Notes: a model not told the origin generated them from the letters alone. Positions 39,663-48,808 are shown, counted from the first letter of the stretch. The stretch is 64,000 bases of DNA from Corynebacterium aquatimens (GCF_030408395.1 NZ_CP046980.1:2046001-2110000), one strand, 5' to 3'. Numbers and translations: made by a program.

Positions 39663-41384
39663 CTACCGCGGCATGGCCCAATGAATAATTCGCGCTTCAC
39701 TCGACGGGTCTTCCCGCACCGCCGTCTCCCGGTCGAGCGTGACCACGATGTAGTCCTCCGCGAGCTCCTCCATGAGCCCCGCGCCCCACTCCGCGACCAC
39801 CACCGCGTCCTCCAACGCCGTGTCCAAATCAAGGGCGTCGAGCTGCGTGATGTCGCCCTCAAGCCGGTACGCGTCGACGTGGATCAAGCTGGGCCCATCG
39901 CTTATCGACGAATGTTCCCTAGCCACTATGAACGTCGGGCTAGTGACCCGGCCCTTCACGCCAAGGCCTGTGGCGATGCCTTGCGTGAACGTGGTTTTGC
40001 CCGCCCCCAGCGGACCATCCAGGATCACCACGTCGCCGGCTGTGAGCGTCTTGCCGAGCTGCTCCCCCAGTTGCCTGGTGTCCTCCGCGGTTTCGCACCG
40101 CACCAGCACATCCCCTGCTCTTTCAGTGGTCTCTTCAGTGATCCCTCCAGCTGTCTCTTCAGTTATCTCTTCTGTGCTCCCACTTGCGGGAGCACAGAAG
40201 AACTCCCGTACCGTTCGCCCGGTCGGGCTGCAGACGACTTCATAGTTGATCGTACCGGTGCGCTGGGCGAGTTCGGTTGCGCTCATTCCGCCCGCGCCGA
40301 AGATCACGGCTTCATCCCCGACCCGCACCCCATGGCCTTCAGAAGGCCCCAGCCACACCACGAACTGATCCATACACACCCGCCCTACCTGCGGGTACCG
40401 CTTGCCATTGATGGTGACTTCCAGGTGGTCTTGCCAGTTGCGTTGCACGCCATCCGCGTACCCGGCAGGGATCACGGCGGTCCACCCATCCTCCGGGGCG
40501 GTCCAGGTCAGGCCGTAGCTCACGCCTTCGCCTTGCGTGATGTGTTTCACGGCAGTAACGCGGGCCACCCAACTCATCGCCGGTTCCAACTCAACAGCCA
40601 CCGGAAAACCCGGGTGCGGGTCAAGGCCGTACAGAGCGATCCCTGGCCGAACCATCTCATAGCGCAAGTTCTCATGTGACACCGTTGCCGGTGAATTAGA
40701 GAAGTGGTTGCGCTCTAGTTCTAGCCCCATCTGTTGTGCCAGCTCAACCCCGCGCGCAAAGGCCTGTGACTGCACCTGATTGAATTCGCTGGTCGGTCCA
40801 CCCTCCACATCATCCGCGCAGGCCAGGTGCGACATCAGACCAACTACTTTGAAGGTCCCGTTCCGTTCACCTGACCTGGCGAGTTCAAAGGCTTCTGCCC
40901 AATCCTCCTCATCGATCCCCGACCGGTTCATTCCTGTATCCAGCATGAGGTGCACGCGCAGCGGGCTGCCCACCAGCTGGTCAGCAGCATTTTCTTCCTC
41001 AACGCGCGACTCCCCTTCTACCCGGTCCCCTTCTACCCGGTCCTCGAGGAGATAGCGCAAGTGTTGCATCGTCGGCACGCCAAGCTCAATGCCCTGAGGG
41101 ATCGTCTGACCAGGAACCCAAATCCACGCCAAGACCGGTTTGTTAGTCAGACTTTTGAGCTGGGTAGCTTCCTCGAACGTGGCAACGCCAAAAGCGTCGG
41201 CACCACCAGCTTCCATGGCACCGATGCAGCGCTCCACACCGTGGTTATAGGCATCTGCTTTGACCACGCACATCAACTGCGTGTCACCTACCGCTTGCTT
41301 CAGCGCAGCAGTATTACTCGTGATTGCCTGCACATTCACGCGCGCTGTGAGCAAGTCCGGGCCGAGTTCAGTCCGCTGGGTCAT
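39663..41384 (-). CDS. alr-tsaE: Alanine racemase - TsaE fusion protein
   Basis: A single 573-residue frame combining two enzymes. Residues 1 to about 400 are alanine racemase (L- to D-Ala for peptidoglycan): the PLP lysine is in CVVKADAYNHG, the catalytic Tyr in GEGVSYGLTW, and CMDQFVVWLG is conserved. The remaining ~150 residues are the t6A ATPase TsaE, with Walker A GPLGAGKTTFTQGIATGL, RVTSPTFIVAREH and HVDAYRLEG. A low-complexity linker (EEITEETAGGITEETTERAG) joins them. In related bacteria these are two adjacent genes. An extra acidic stretch (EDRVEGDRVEGESRVEEEN) is inserted in Alr. ATG at 41384 is preferred over earlier in-frame starts. Confidence 0.88.
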   Translation of the reverse strand: MTQRTELGPDLLTARVNVQAITSNTAALKQAVGDTQLMCVVKADAYNHGVERCIGAMEAGGADAFGVATFEEATQLKSLTNKPVLAWIWVPGQTIPQGIELGVPTMQHLRYLLEDRVEGDRVEGESRVEEENAADQLVGSPLRVHLMLDTGMNRSGIDEEDWAEAFELARSGERNGTFKVVGLMSHLACADDVEGGPTSEFNQVQSQAFARGVELAQQMGLELERNHFSNSPATVSHENLRYEMVRPGIALYGLDPHPGFPVAVELEPAMSWVARVTAVKHITQGEGVSYGLTWTAPEDGWTAVIPAGYADGVQRNWQDHLEVTINGKRYPQVGRVCMDQFVVWLGPSEGHGVRVGDEAVIFGAGGMSATELAQRTGTINYEVVCSPTGRTVREFFCAPASGSTEEITEETAGGITEETTERAGDVLVRCETAEDTRQLGEQLGKTLTAGDVVILDGPLGAGKTTFTQGIATGLGVKGRVTSPTFIVAREHSSISDGPSLIHVDAYRLEGDITQLDALDLDTALEDAVVVAEWGAGLMEELAEDYIVVTLDRETAVREDPSSEARIIHWAMPR

Positions 41385-41452
41385 GAACAACAATTGTGCC
41401 ACCAACACCTCGCCCGCCGCTCCCGCGCCACCCACGGCCCATCTATTCGTCG

Positions 41453-41579
41453 CACTGTAGATCCGTATGAAAATCAGCCGAACACGACCTGCGGTTTTAC
41501 CCGCGCAGATTCACACGGATCTACACCCCCACACTAGACCCGCGGACCCACCTGGATCACCGCCTCACACTTGCTCGCT
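41453..41579. repeat. 127-bp direct repeat, copy 1
   Basis: 125 of 127 bases are identical to copy 2 at 41736-41862. Each copy can fold: GTAGATCCGTATGAA pairs with TTCACACGGATCTAC (14 of 15), and inside it CTGCG...CGCAG forms a second stem. It lies in the 539-bp gene-free region upstream of alr-tsaE and is either the alr promoter/leader or a repetitive extragenic element. Confidence 0.9.
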
Positions 41580-41597
41580 TTAGCCAGCCCCTCGCGC

Positions 41598-41700
41598 AAA
41601 TGCTCGCCTTACTCCACCCCAGAACACCCGAATTACTCGTAAAACGAGCATCTGCCGATATCAACATCCCGTAAAACGAGCATGTAAAAGCGAGCATTTG
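41598..41700. repeat. Second cluster of the ACGAGCATTT family
   Basis: Between the two 127-bp repeats lie AAATGCTCG (41598), the palindrome CTCGT-AAA-ACGAG (41636-41648) running into ACGAGCATCT, another TAAAACGAGCATGT near 41672-41685, and CGAGCATTTG (41691-41700). These are degenerate members of the repeat family found at 1933-2204. Confidence 0.7.
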
Positions 41701-41735
41701 GACCCCGAGCAACGAACCGCCGCGTGTGACCACCC

Positions 41736-41862
41736 CACTGTAGATCCGTATGAAAATAAGCCGAACACGACCTGCGGTTTTACCCGCGCAGATTCACACG
41801 GATCTACACCCCCGCACTAGACCCGCGGACCCACCTGGATCACCGCCTCACACTTGCTCGCT
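41736..41862. repeat. 127-bp direct repeat, copy 2
   Basis: Second copy of the repeat at 41453, 283 bp further on, with only two substitutions, so the duplication is recent or kept by gene conversion. It ends 62 bp before the stop codon of the downstream membrane-protein gene (minus strand). The stem-loop inside could end transcription in either direction. Confidence 0.9.
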
Positions 41863-41923
41863 GTTGTCAGGGTCGGCCGGTGCGCGCTGATCAGAGGATG
41901 GGCCGAGGGTAATCAGAAGGCGG

Positions 41924-42577
41924 TCAGAGGAGGTGGGTGACGCCCAGCAGGGTGAGCAGGACCGCAACAGCCCAGGTGGCACCAGAGGTCACGGCAGCGG
42001 AATTGTCCCGGGCGCGCTCAAAGACCCGTGCCGCAGCGCTGTCAGGTTTGGCGCGGACGAGCCCAACCAGAAGGGCAACGACCGTCGGCAAGCTCAGTGC
42101 AACGGTGGCGTAGAGGATCAAAAACGCGTAGCGGGTGGTTAGGCTGACTCCGGCCGTCGATAAGAGCGCGAGCCCCCCGAAAAACGGCACCGAGGTCGCC
42201 GACTGGATGAGCCCTAGGGCGAAGCCCACGCCGATGGTTGATGCTGACGGCGTGCGAAGAGGAGCGACGATGCGCTCAATGAGCTTCGAGTTGTCGTCGC
42301 CGCGCAAGGCCAGCACCGCGGTGAGGATGCCGGTGGCGATGAGCAGGATCCCGAAGATCGGGCCCTCGACGAAACGCTGGACAAGCGCGCCCAAGCCATC
42401 GAAAATGATGAGCATGAGCAGCGCTAACGCCGCCACACCCAGCCAGTCGCCCGCGATCAGCCGCGCGGTGGTTTTTGTGTAGTTCCCGCGCGGGGCGATG
42501 ATACCGACGGTCACGACAACCCCCATGAGCAGGAGGTTTATAGAATCGACGAAGGCGAACTTTAGAGCGTCGAGCAC
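41924..42577 (-). CDS. LysE/GAP-superfamily-like membrane protein
   Basis: A 217-residue protein with six predicted helices (for example ALKFAFVDSINLLLMGVVVT, GPIFGILLIATGILTAVLAL, FGGLALLSTAGVSLTTRY). The N-terminal FVDSINLLLMGVV and the GVGFALGLIQSATSVPFFGGL segment resemble the GAP (Sap/peptidolipid-addressing) branch of the LysE exporter superfamily. GTG start. It precedes the alr region and follows glmS by 16 bp on the same strand, so it may be cotranscribed with glmS. Substrate unknown. Confidence 0.65.
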   Translation of the reverse strand: MLDALKFAFVDSINLLLMGVVVTVGIIAPRGNYTKTTARLIAGDWLGVAALALLMLIIFDGLGALVQRFVEGPIFGILLIATGILTAVLALRGDDNSKLIERIVAPLRTPSASTIGVGFALGLIQSATSVPFFGGLALLSTAGVSLTTRYAFLILYATVALSLPTVVALLVGLVRAKPDSAAARVFERARDNSAAVTSGATWAVAVLLTLLGVTHLL

Positions 42578-42593
42578 TACGTATCAGCGTCTC

Positions 42594-44456
42594 CTACTCG
42601 ACCGTCACGGACTTTGCGAGGTTGCGCGGTTTGTCGATGTCCTCATTGCCGCACTCGACCGCGATGTACGCAGCGAGGAATTGCAGCGGCACGGTAGCCA
42701 GGAGCGGCTGCATGATCGTCGGGGTTTGCGGGATGCGGATCAGCCAGTTGGCGTAGGGCTCCACCGCGGTGTCGCCTTCTTCCGCGATCACAATGGTCTT
42801 GGCGCCGCGGGCGCGAATCTCCTGGATGTTGGAGACGATCTTGGAATGCAGCTGGCTCACGCCGCGTGGGCTCGGAACGATGACCACGACCGGCAGGTCA
42901 TCCTCAATCAACGCGATCGGCCCGTGCTTGAGCTCACCCGCAGCGAAGCCCTCCGCATGGATGTAGGCCAGCTCTTTGAGCTTCAGCGCGCCCTCTAGCG
43001 CGATCGGGAATCCCACGCCACGGCCCAGGAAGAGCATGGTCTTCACCGCGCCGAGGGTCTCCGCGACGTGCTGGACTTGATCATGCACGTTGAGGGCCGT
43101 TTCGATCTTGGCCGGAATGGCCTCGAGCTCATTCCAGATGTCACGGATCTCATCCGGGTACTTCGTCCCCTTAGCCTGCGCCAACGCCAAGCCGACGATG
43201 TAGTTGGCAGCGACCTGGGCGAGAAACGCCTTCGTGGATGCAACGCCGATCTCCGGACCGGCGTGGGTGTAGAGCACCGCATCAGACTCACGCGGGATCT
43301 GCGAACCGTTGGTGTTACACACCGCCAGCACCTTCGCGCCCTGGGTCTTGGCGTGGCGCACGGCCTCGAGCGTGTCCGCAGTTTCACCTGACTGGGAGAT
43401 AGCCAGCACCAGCGTGCGCTCATCCAACACCGGGTCGCGGTAACGGAACTCGCTCGCCACCTCAATCTGCACCGGGATGCGGACCCAGTGCTCAATCGCG
43501 TACTTCGCAGCCAGACCGGAGTGGTACGCCGAACCACAAGCGACAACGAACACCTGGTCAAAGGCCTTGAGCTCCGCTTGGGTAATGGAGTTCTCATCCA
43601 GCGTGACGCGGTCACCGTCCCAGTGGCCCGCCAGAGTATCGCGCACGGCAGCGGGCTGCTCAAAGATCTCCTTCATCATGAAGGAGTCATAGCCACCCTT
43701 CTCCGCGGCCTCAAGGTCCCAATCGATGGTGAAAGGCTTACCCTCCGCAGGCGTGCCGTCGAAGTGGAGGATCTCATATCCGTCCTTATCAATCACCACG
43801 ACGGAGTCCGTTTCCAGCTCCACGGCATTCTTCGTGTGCTCAATGAACGCAGCCACGTCTGAGCCCAAGAACATTTCGCCCTCACCCACACCGACGATCA
43901 GCGGCGTGGACCGGCGTGCCGCAATGATGCGGTCCGGGTGATCAGCGTGGACGAACAAAATAGTGAACGCGCCCTCAAGGCGGTTGAGCACCGCCAACGC
44001 GGACTCTTTAAAATCGCCCTTGGTCGGACCGTCGTTGTATGCCTTAGCCAGCAGGTGCGCGGCGACCTCAGAGTCCGTATCCGAGCTCATCTGCACCCCG
44101 TCGCGCTCCAATTCGTCGCGAAGCGCGGCAAAGTTCTCAATGATGCCGTTGTGAACAATGGCGGCTTTAGCATCAAAGGACACGTGCGGGTGCGCATTTT
44201 CATCCGTCGGACGCCCATGCGTCGCCCACCGCGTGTGACCAATGCCCGTCGTACCACTCAAGGTCTCTGGTCCAAGCTCTTCGATCTTATCGACGAGGTT
44301 CTGCAGCTTTCCCGCACGCTTAGCGACGGCCACACTGCCCCCACCGACAACCGCAATGCCTGACGAGTCATAGCCGCGGTACTCCATCCGGCGCAGTGCT
44401 TCCACTGCGATGGGACGGGCTTGCTTATCACCGACGTAACCCACGATTCCACACAT
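42594..44456 (-). CDS. glmS: Glutamine-fructose-6-phosphate aminotransferase (isomerising)
   Basis: Makes glucosamine-6-phosphate from fructose-6-phosphate and glutamine; first step to UDP-GlcNAc. The 620 residues start MCGIVGYVGDKQARP, with Cys2 as glutaminase nucleophile. The SIS-domain part has AISQSGETADTLEAVR and the end IDKPRNLAKSVTVE. The ATG at 44456 is required for the N-terminal Cys; the frame opens 12 codons earlier. No glmS ribozyme is expected or seen in this phylum. GlmM for the next step is encoded 3 kb away. Confidence 0.96.
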   Translation of the reverse strand: MCGIVGYVGDKQARPIAVEALRRMEYRGYDSSGIAVVGGGSVAVAKRAGKLQNLVDKIEELGPETLSGTTGIGHTRWATHGRPTDENAHPHVSFDAKAAIVHNGIIENFAALRDELERDGVQMSSDTDSEVAAHLLAKAYNDGPTKGDFKESALAVLNRLEGAFTILFVHADHPDRIIAARRSTPLIVGVGEGEMFLGSDVAAFIEHTKNAVELETDSVVVIDKDGYEILHFDGTPAEGKPFTIDWDLEAAEKGGYDSFMMKEIFEQPAAVRDTLAGHWDGDRVTLDENSITQAELKAFDQVFVVACGSAYHSGLAAKYAIEHWVRIPVQIEVASEFRYRDPVLDERTLVLAISQSGETADTLEAVRHAKTQGAKVLAVCNTNGSQIPRESDAVLYTHAGPEIGVASTKAFLAQVAANYIVGLALAQAKGTKYPDEIRDIWNELEAIPAKIETALNVHDQVQHVAETLGAVKTMLFLGRGVGFPIALEGALKLKELAYIHAEGFAAGELKHGPIALIEDDLPVVVIVPSPRGVSQLHSKIVSNIQEIRARGAKTIVIAEEGDTAVEPYANWLIRIPQTPTIMQPLLATVPLQFLAAYIAVECGNEDIDKPRNLAKSVTVE

Positions 44457-44527
44457 GCCTTCCCACAATAATGCCCGCGGGCTCAAAGACATCTAAAAGA
44501 CACCGATAGGCCCGATGAAGTATTCTG

Positions 44528-45385
44528 TTGGGCGTGTCTGCGAACTTGAAAAACCTTGCCGAACTGTCCAAGCGGGGCCCGCACCGCGTGATGGAAGGCG
44601 ACCTGGGGTACACCGGTCTGCCTGGGAAGATCTACGTTCCCGAAAAAGGCAACGGGATTCCCGGCGTGGCTTTCGGCCACGACTGGATGAAAAACGTCGG
44701 CGACTACCACGCGACACTGCGCCACCTGGCTAGCTGGGGTATCGCCGTTGCTGCCCCCGATACGGAAAAGGGCTTTCGCCCAAATCACGCCGGGTTCGCA
44801 GCTGACCTTGAGTCCGCGCTGCAGATCCTGGCGGGCGTGAAACTGGGCAACGGCAACGTCACCGTTTCCCCGGGCAAGCTGGGGATCGCCGGCCACGGCA
44901 TGGGCGGCGGCGCCGCGGTCTTGGCCTCAGTGGACAACGACAAGGTCAACGCAATCGCTGCGGTCTACCCCGCTGACGTGGCACCGTCCGCCGTCACTGC
45001 GGCCCGTTCCCTCTACATCCCCGGCATGATCATCGGCCCGGACAAGGATGCGAACGCAATTTTCGACCCAGGCAACCCGGCCAAACTGGCGTACAACTGG
45101 GCTGGCCCGGTGGTCTACCGCTCCATCAAGAAGGGCAACCAGCAGGCGTTGAGCGAGGACAACTTGAAGAAACTCCTCGTCGGCGTTGGCCGCTCCAAGC
45201 GCGCCGTCCAAGAAACCACCCGCGGCCTACTCACCGGCTTCTTCCTTCACCAACTCGAAGGCACCGGCAAGTACTCCTCCTTCTCTGAAATGGATGCCTC
45301 CGGCAACGGCGTGCAGTCCATCACCGGCACCGACCTGGCTGAAGCCGCCGGCCTCCACCGCGAGCAGAAGTCCGGCCTGTTCTAA
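44528..45385 (+). CDS. Alpha/beta-hydrolase-fold protein lacking the nucleophile Ser
   Basis: A 285-residue dienelactone-hydrolase-like protein with the fold order of the family: IPGVAFGHDWMKNV, the strand-turn LGIAGHGMGGGAAVLAS, and an acidic region AAVYPAD. The nucleophile elbow reads G-H-G-M-G where active enzymes have Ser (G-x-S-x-G), so catalysis of the usual kind is unlikely. Position between glmS and the 455-aa gene corresponds to Rv3438 in M. tuberculosis (by memory). A second start, GTG at 44534, is possible. It is convergent with the three-gene operon that follows. Confidence 0.75.
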   Translation: MGVSANLKNLAELSKRGPHRVMEGDLGYTGLPGKIYVPEKGNGIPGVAFGHDWMKNVGDYHATLRHLASWGIAVAAPDTEKGFRPNHAGFAADLESALQILAGVKLGNGNVTVSPGKLGIAGHGMGGGAAVLASVDNDKVNAIAAVYPADVAPSAVTAARSLYIPGMIIGPDKDANAIFDPGNPAKLAYNWAGPVVYRSIKKGNQQALSEDNLKKLLVGVGRSKRAVQETTRGLLTGFFLHQLEGTGKYSSFSEMDASGNGVQSITGTDLAEAAGLHREQKSGLF

Positions 45386-45395
45386 GCGGTTCTCA

Positions 45396-45647
45396 CTAAC
45401 CTGCCCCGGTTGCCGTCGGCCCCTCCTTCCGCAAAATCGATTGCACTTGCCCGCGGTTGAGCCCCCTGTAGACACCACGCGGGGTGTGCTGCGGCGGCTT
45501 CGGCACATTCATCGTCCTAGCCGCCGCCTGGGACCGCGCCGTCTGTTCCATTTGCCGTTGCGATTCCTTTAACGCAGCCTCGAACTCCAGCATTCGACGC
45601 GCCGTGCGCTCCCGGAAAGCATGAGCGAATTCGTTGAAATCCATCAC
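45396..45647 (-). CDS. Small basic protein, last gene of Cys/Pro-rich operon
   Basis: An 83-residue protein: N-terminal predicted helix (FNEFAHAFRERTARRMLEFEAALKE, shown here only in part of its span), then PKPPQHTPRGVYRGLNRGQVQSI. Its start overlaps the stop of the 455-residue gene by 4 bp (ATGA), which supports it being real. No signal peptide and no family recognised. It could be a chaperone or antitoxin-like partner of the upstream protein, but nothing in its sequence proves that. Confidence 0.6.
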   Translation of the reverse strand: MMDFNEFAHAFRERTARRMLEFEAALKESQRQMEQTARSQAAARTMNVPKPPQHTPRGVYRGLNRGQVQSILRKEGPTATGAG

Positions 45648-47011
45648 CAGTTCCGTGCCTTCCGTGCCCGCGTCGTCTCTGAGCTACTGCCTGCTGAACT
45701 GCCAGCACTGCTGCTCCCCACATCAGCGGAAGATCCGCCCTGCGGCGTCACGTCTTTCACTGGCTCCGCTGGCGCGGTGTTCTTCGCAGGTTCCGCTGGC
45801 GCCGTATTGTTCGCAGGTTCCGCTGGCGCCTGGGCAGGAACGCTGTCGGGTACCCCGCCGGTCATCTGAACCTTCTTGGCTGGTGGCGGTGGTTCCTTCA
45901 CATCCGCCAATTCCGGCGGTGGCGTAAACGTCCCGTCCGTAGTGGGCGCCGGCGGCTTCTTTTCCACCGGCGGTGGTTCCGGAGCCGGCTGCGGAGCTGG
46001 TGGTTCTTCACACTTCGGCTCGCACTGGCAATCGCAACCACCAGCACCCAACTCGATGTCCGCGTGCCCCTGCGCACACACCTCGACTGAGACATCAACG
46101 TCAATGGAGACCTGTGGCAGTGGCACCTGAGGTAGGGGCAAGTTCATATGAGGCAGGTTCATCTGTGGAAGCTGCGGTGCTACACAGGCGGCAGACGTGG
46201 CTACTGAGCCAGCTGAAGTGGTGGATGATCCGCTGCTTGCTGTGCTCGTGCTGGTCCCGAAGGATTTCTCCACGGACTTGAACCCCTCGCTGGCGGACGC
46301 TGGCTGTGTACCGCCAGCTGGTGTGACGCTCTTGGAGGCTCCGCCTGGGCTGTTGGAGGCCCCGCCGGGGTTGTACTCCTTGCAGGGCGGAGGTTCTTTC
46401 GCACTGACTTCCTCGCACAAACCCTTCAAGGTGTCGTAGCAACAGCCGATGGTGTCGTTGCGATCGGTGAAGATTTCTTCGACGAACTTCAAGCATTCAA
46501 TGACGCTGGACGCGATCATGGTGCCGATGTTGAGTTCCGGGAACTGGGTAGCAACGGTAAGCAGGTTGCAGACGATTTCCAGCATCGCTTGGGCACTGCA
46601 GTTTGCAGACTCGTCGATGGTGGAAATGCTGTCGATGCACTGGATGGTCTTCTGGCACAGCTGGTCGACGTCGCTTAAGTGCTGTGCCTGGTCACGGTCG
46701 AGCTTTTGCTCCTGCGGCAGGACGCCAACGGATTGGAGCCACTCGCCGCTATCACTCAGACGATCGCTCAGGCGGCTGTGCGAATCCCCAAAACCAGCAC
46801 CCAGCGTGGCCCCGGCGTCGGACAGCTGACACAGTTTGTTCACACCACTTGGGATGGACGACGGATTGAAACCGCTGGTCCAGTCCACTTTCGCGGAAAT
46901 AGATGCTGTGGCGTTGACAATGCTCATCACTTGGAGAACGCTCGCGCCGGGAATGGCCGGGGCGCGTGTGGCGATCTCACTAAGCGCCTCTTTCGTCTGG
47001 CAATTACCCAT
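45644..47011 (-). CDS. Cys- and Pro-rich protein, candidate T7SS-associated substrate
   Basis: A 455-residue protein with no classical signal peptide. The first ~200 residues are helical and hold 11 cysteines (for example NCSAQAMLEIVC and GCCYDTLKGLC); a Ser/Thr/Gly-rich linker follows; then a short CDCQCEPKC cluster, a Pro-rich segment and three nine-residue repeats of the type APAEPANNT. The tail is Ser-rich. About 17 cysteines is unusual for a cytosolic protein and suggests disulfides outside the cell. By position and size it corresponds to Rv3439c (alanine/proline rich) next to the ESX-4 region. Overlaps its neighbours by 8 and 4 bp. Confidence 0.7.
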   Translation of the reverse strand: MGNCQTKEALSEIATRAPAIPGASVLQVMSIVNATASISAKVDWTSGFNPSSIPSGVNKLCQLSDAGATLGAGFGDSHSRLSDRLSDSGEWLQSVGVLPQEQKLDRDQAQHLSDVDQLCQKTIQCIDSISTIDESANCSAQAMLEIVCNLLTVATQFPELNIGTMIASSVIECLKFVEEIFTDRNDTIGCCYDTLKGLCEEVSAKEPPPCKEYNPGGASNSPGGASKSVTPAGGTQPASASEGFKSVEKSFGTSTSTASSGSSTTSAGSVATSAACVAPQLPQMNLPHMNLPLPQVPLPQVSIDVDVSVEVCAQGHADIELGAGGCDCQCEPKCEEPPAPQPAPEPPPVEKKPPAPTTDGTFTPPPELADVKEPPPPAKKVQMTGGVPDSVPAQAPAEPANNTAPAEPAKNTAPAEPVKDVTPQGGSSADVGSSSAGSSAGSSSETTRARKARNW

Positions 47012-47315
47012 GGCGACTCACCTGGCTGACTTGATCCGCATTCACGTCGTCAGCAAGCGACACGTCGTCGATAAGCTTGGCTATCTCCTCGCACTGCCTG
47101 ATGCGCTGCTGCAAACGCTTAATCGTCTGGTCGTGGACCATGTCCACAGCCGCCGCGAGTTGCTCGCCGTGGGACACGAAACCCTCGCCGCAATCTCCCG
47201 GACGCAGCGCGGGACGCTGCGCATTCATCGTTTCTATGGCCGTGGTGTAGCGATCTATCTCCGACCGGAGAAGCGACCGCATTTCATCAGGATCTACGTG
47301 CATAGGCACGCTCAT
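47004..47315 (-). CDS. Small helical protein, WXG100/ESX-like partner
   Basis: A 103-residue protein, mostly helical, with a central turn GDCGEGFVSHGEQ in place of a WxG motif and a long second helix (DQTIKRLQQRIRQCEEIAKLI). The helix-turn-helix length fits ESX-like proteins. It is the first gene of a three-gene operon starting 149 bp after glmM and matches Rv3440c in size and position. Start ATG has AAGGGGGCGGA upstream. Likely complexes with the 455-residue product; not proven. Confidence 0.6.
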   Translation of the reverse strand: MSVPMHVDPDEMRSLLRSEIDRYTTAIETMNAQRPALRPGDCGEGFVSHGEQLAAAVDMVHDQTIKRLQQRIRQCEEIAKLIDDVSLADDVNADQVSQVSRHG

Positions 47316-47397
47316 TGTTCCGCCCCCTTGAAAAGAAAAATTAAAAAGGTTGTCCCTAGTTAGACTCCGCTAAACCCCCAGCGGTTCCCTCAAGCAT

Positions 47398-47447
47398 AGA
47401 AAAAGTTTGTCGCCACCGCAGGAATTCTACGGTGACCTGCGACAACC
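47398..47447 (-). terminator. Intrinsic terminator of glmM
   Basis: On the minus strand GTTGTCGC (AGGT) CACCG ... CGGTG GCGACAAAC forms a two-part stem followed by TTTTTC, 18 bp after the glmM stop. It separates glmM from the three-gene operon. Confidence 0.75.
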
Positions 47448-47464
47448 TCTTTAGAAATTTTTCC

Positions 47465-48808
47465 TTATACCGCGGCGACAACAGCGGCCAGCTGGCCCGC
47501 AACACGGCGCGCCTGCTCCGACTCGGCGGCCTCCACCATGACGCGGAAGAGCTCCTCGGTGCCTGATGGGCGCAGCAGAACGCGGCCGGATTCACCCAGC
47601 TCCTCCTCCGCCGCCGCCATTGCGGCCTTGACGGCCTGACTGTCAAGGATCAGGGACTTGTCGGACACGGGCACGTTAATGAGCACCTGCGGCAAAACCG
47701 TCATCACGCTGGCGAGTTCTTTCAGCGACTTGCCGGTTTCCGCCATCCGCGCCATGATGCTCAGGCCCGACAGGGTTCCGTCACCCGTCGTCGCACGCGA
47801 CGGGATGACGATGTGTCCGGATTGCTCCCCGCCCAGTGAATAATCACCGCGGGCTAGTTCCTCGAGGACGTAGCGGTCACCGACCTTCGTTTCTTTAACG
47901 GTGATGCCCTCGCGCTGCATCGCGAGCTTGAGACCCAGGTTACTCATCACCGTCGCTACCAGCGTGTTCTTCCGTAGAGCGGACTTCTCCTTCATGCTCA
48001 GCGCAAGAATCGCCATGATCTGGTCGCCGTCGATAATGTTACCCTCAGCGTCTACCGCCAGGCAGCGGTCCGCGTCACCATCGTGCGCAAGCCCAAGGTC
48101 CGCACCATGCTTAACGACGGCCTTTTGAATCTGCTCAATATGAGTCGACCCAGAATTGTCGTTGATGTTGTAGGCGTTGGGCGTGTTGAAAATCGGGATG
48201 ACCTTTGCCCCAGCCTCCGCATACGCCTCCGGCGCAATCCGCGACGCGGCGCCGTTCGCGCAGTCCACCACCACCGTGATTCCGTCCAGCCGTGTTGTGA
48301 TCGACTCCGCTAAGTGATCCAGGTAGCGGTCATGTGCATCGCGGGATTCCTCGAGGATCCGGCCAACACCGGTGCCCGTGGGTCCGCCTTCACTGATCTC
48401 GGCCATGGTCATCTCGATGTCGTTTTCCAGATCATCGTCGAGCTTGCGCCCGCCCGCGGAGAAGAACTTGATGCCGTTGTCTGGCATCGGGTTGTGGGAC
48501 GCGGAGATCATCACCCCAATGTCCGCACCGTAGTCATCCGTAAGAAACGCCAGACCCGGGGTGGGAATCACACCGACGCGCAAAACGTCAACGCCCTTCG
48601 ACGCCATCCCAGCCGCCATGGCCGCGGCCAGCATCTCCCCCGACACGCGCGGATCCCTGCCGATAATCGCCGTCGGCCGCCGCTGGTCAGACCGCTTGGT
48701 TTCCGTGAGCACCACAGCCGCCGCCTGCCCCAACTTCAGCGCCATCGGCGCCGTGAGCTTCTCATTGGCCAAGCCGCGGACACCGTCAGTTCCAAACAGT
48801 CGAGTCAT
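47465..48808 (-). CDS. glmM: Phosphoglucosamine mutase
   Basis: Interconverts glucosamine-6-P and glucosamine-1-P for UDP-GlcNAc. The 447 residues start [18 protein letters not shown]; the phospho-Ser is in [13 protein letters not shown], the metal site in [14 protein letters not shown], and the sugar loop in GGEQSGHIV. The frame continues 220 codons upstream through the 117-bp repeats, but family length and the start ATG at 48808 settle the 5' end. Confidence 0.95.
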   Translation of the reverse strand: MTRLFGTDGVRGLANEKLTAPMALKLGQAAAVVLTETKRSDQRRPTAIIGRDPRVSGEMLAAAMAAGMASKGVDVLRVGVIPTPGLAFLTDDYGADIGVMISASHNPMPDNGIKFFSAGGRKLDDDLENDIEMTMAEISEGGPTGTGVGRILEESRDAHDRYLDHLAESITTRLDGITVVVDCANGAASRIAPEAYAEAGAKVIPIFNTPNAYNINDNSGSTHIEQIQKAVVKHGADLGLAHDGDADRCLAVDAEGNIIDGDQIMAILALSMKEKSALRKNTLVATVMSNLGLKLAMQREGITVKETKVGDRYVLEELARGDYSLGGEQSGHIVIPSRATTGDGTLSGLSIMARMAETGKSLKELASVMTVLPQVLINVPVSDKSLILDSQAVKAAMAAAEEELGESGRVLLRPSGTEELFRVMVEAAESEQARRVAGQLAAVVAAV

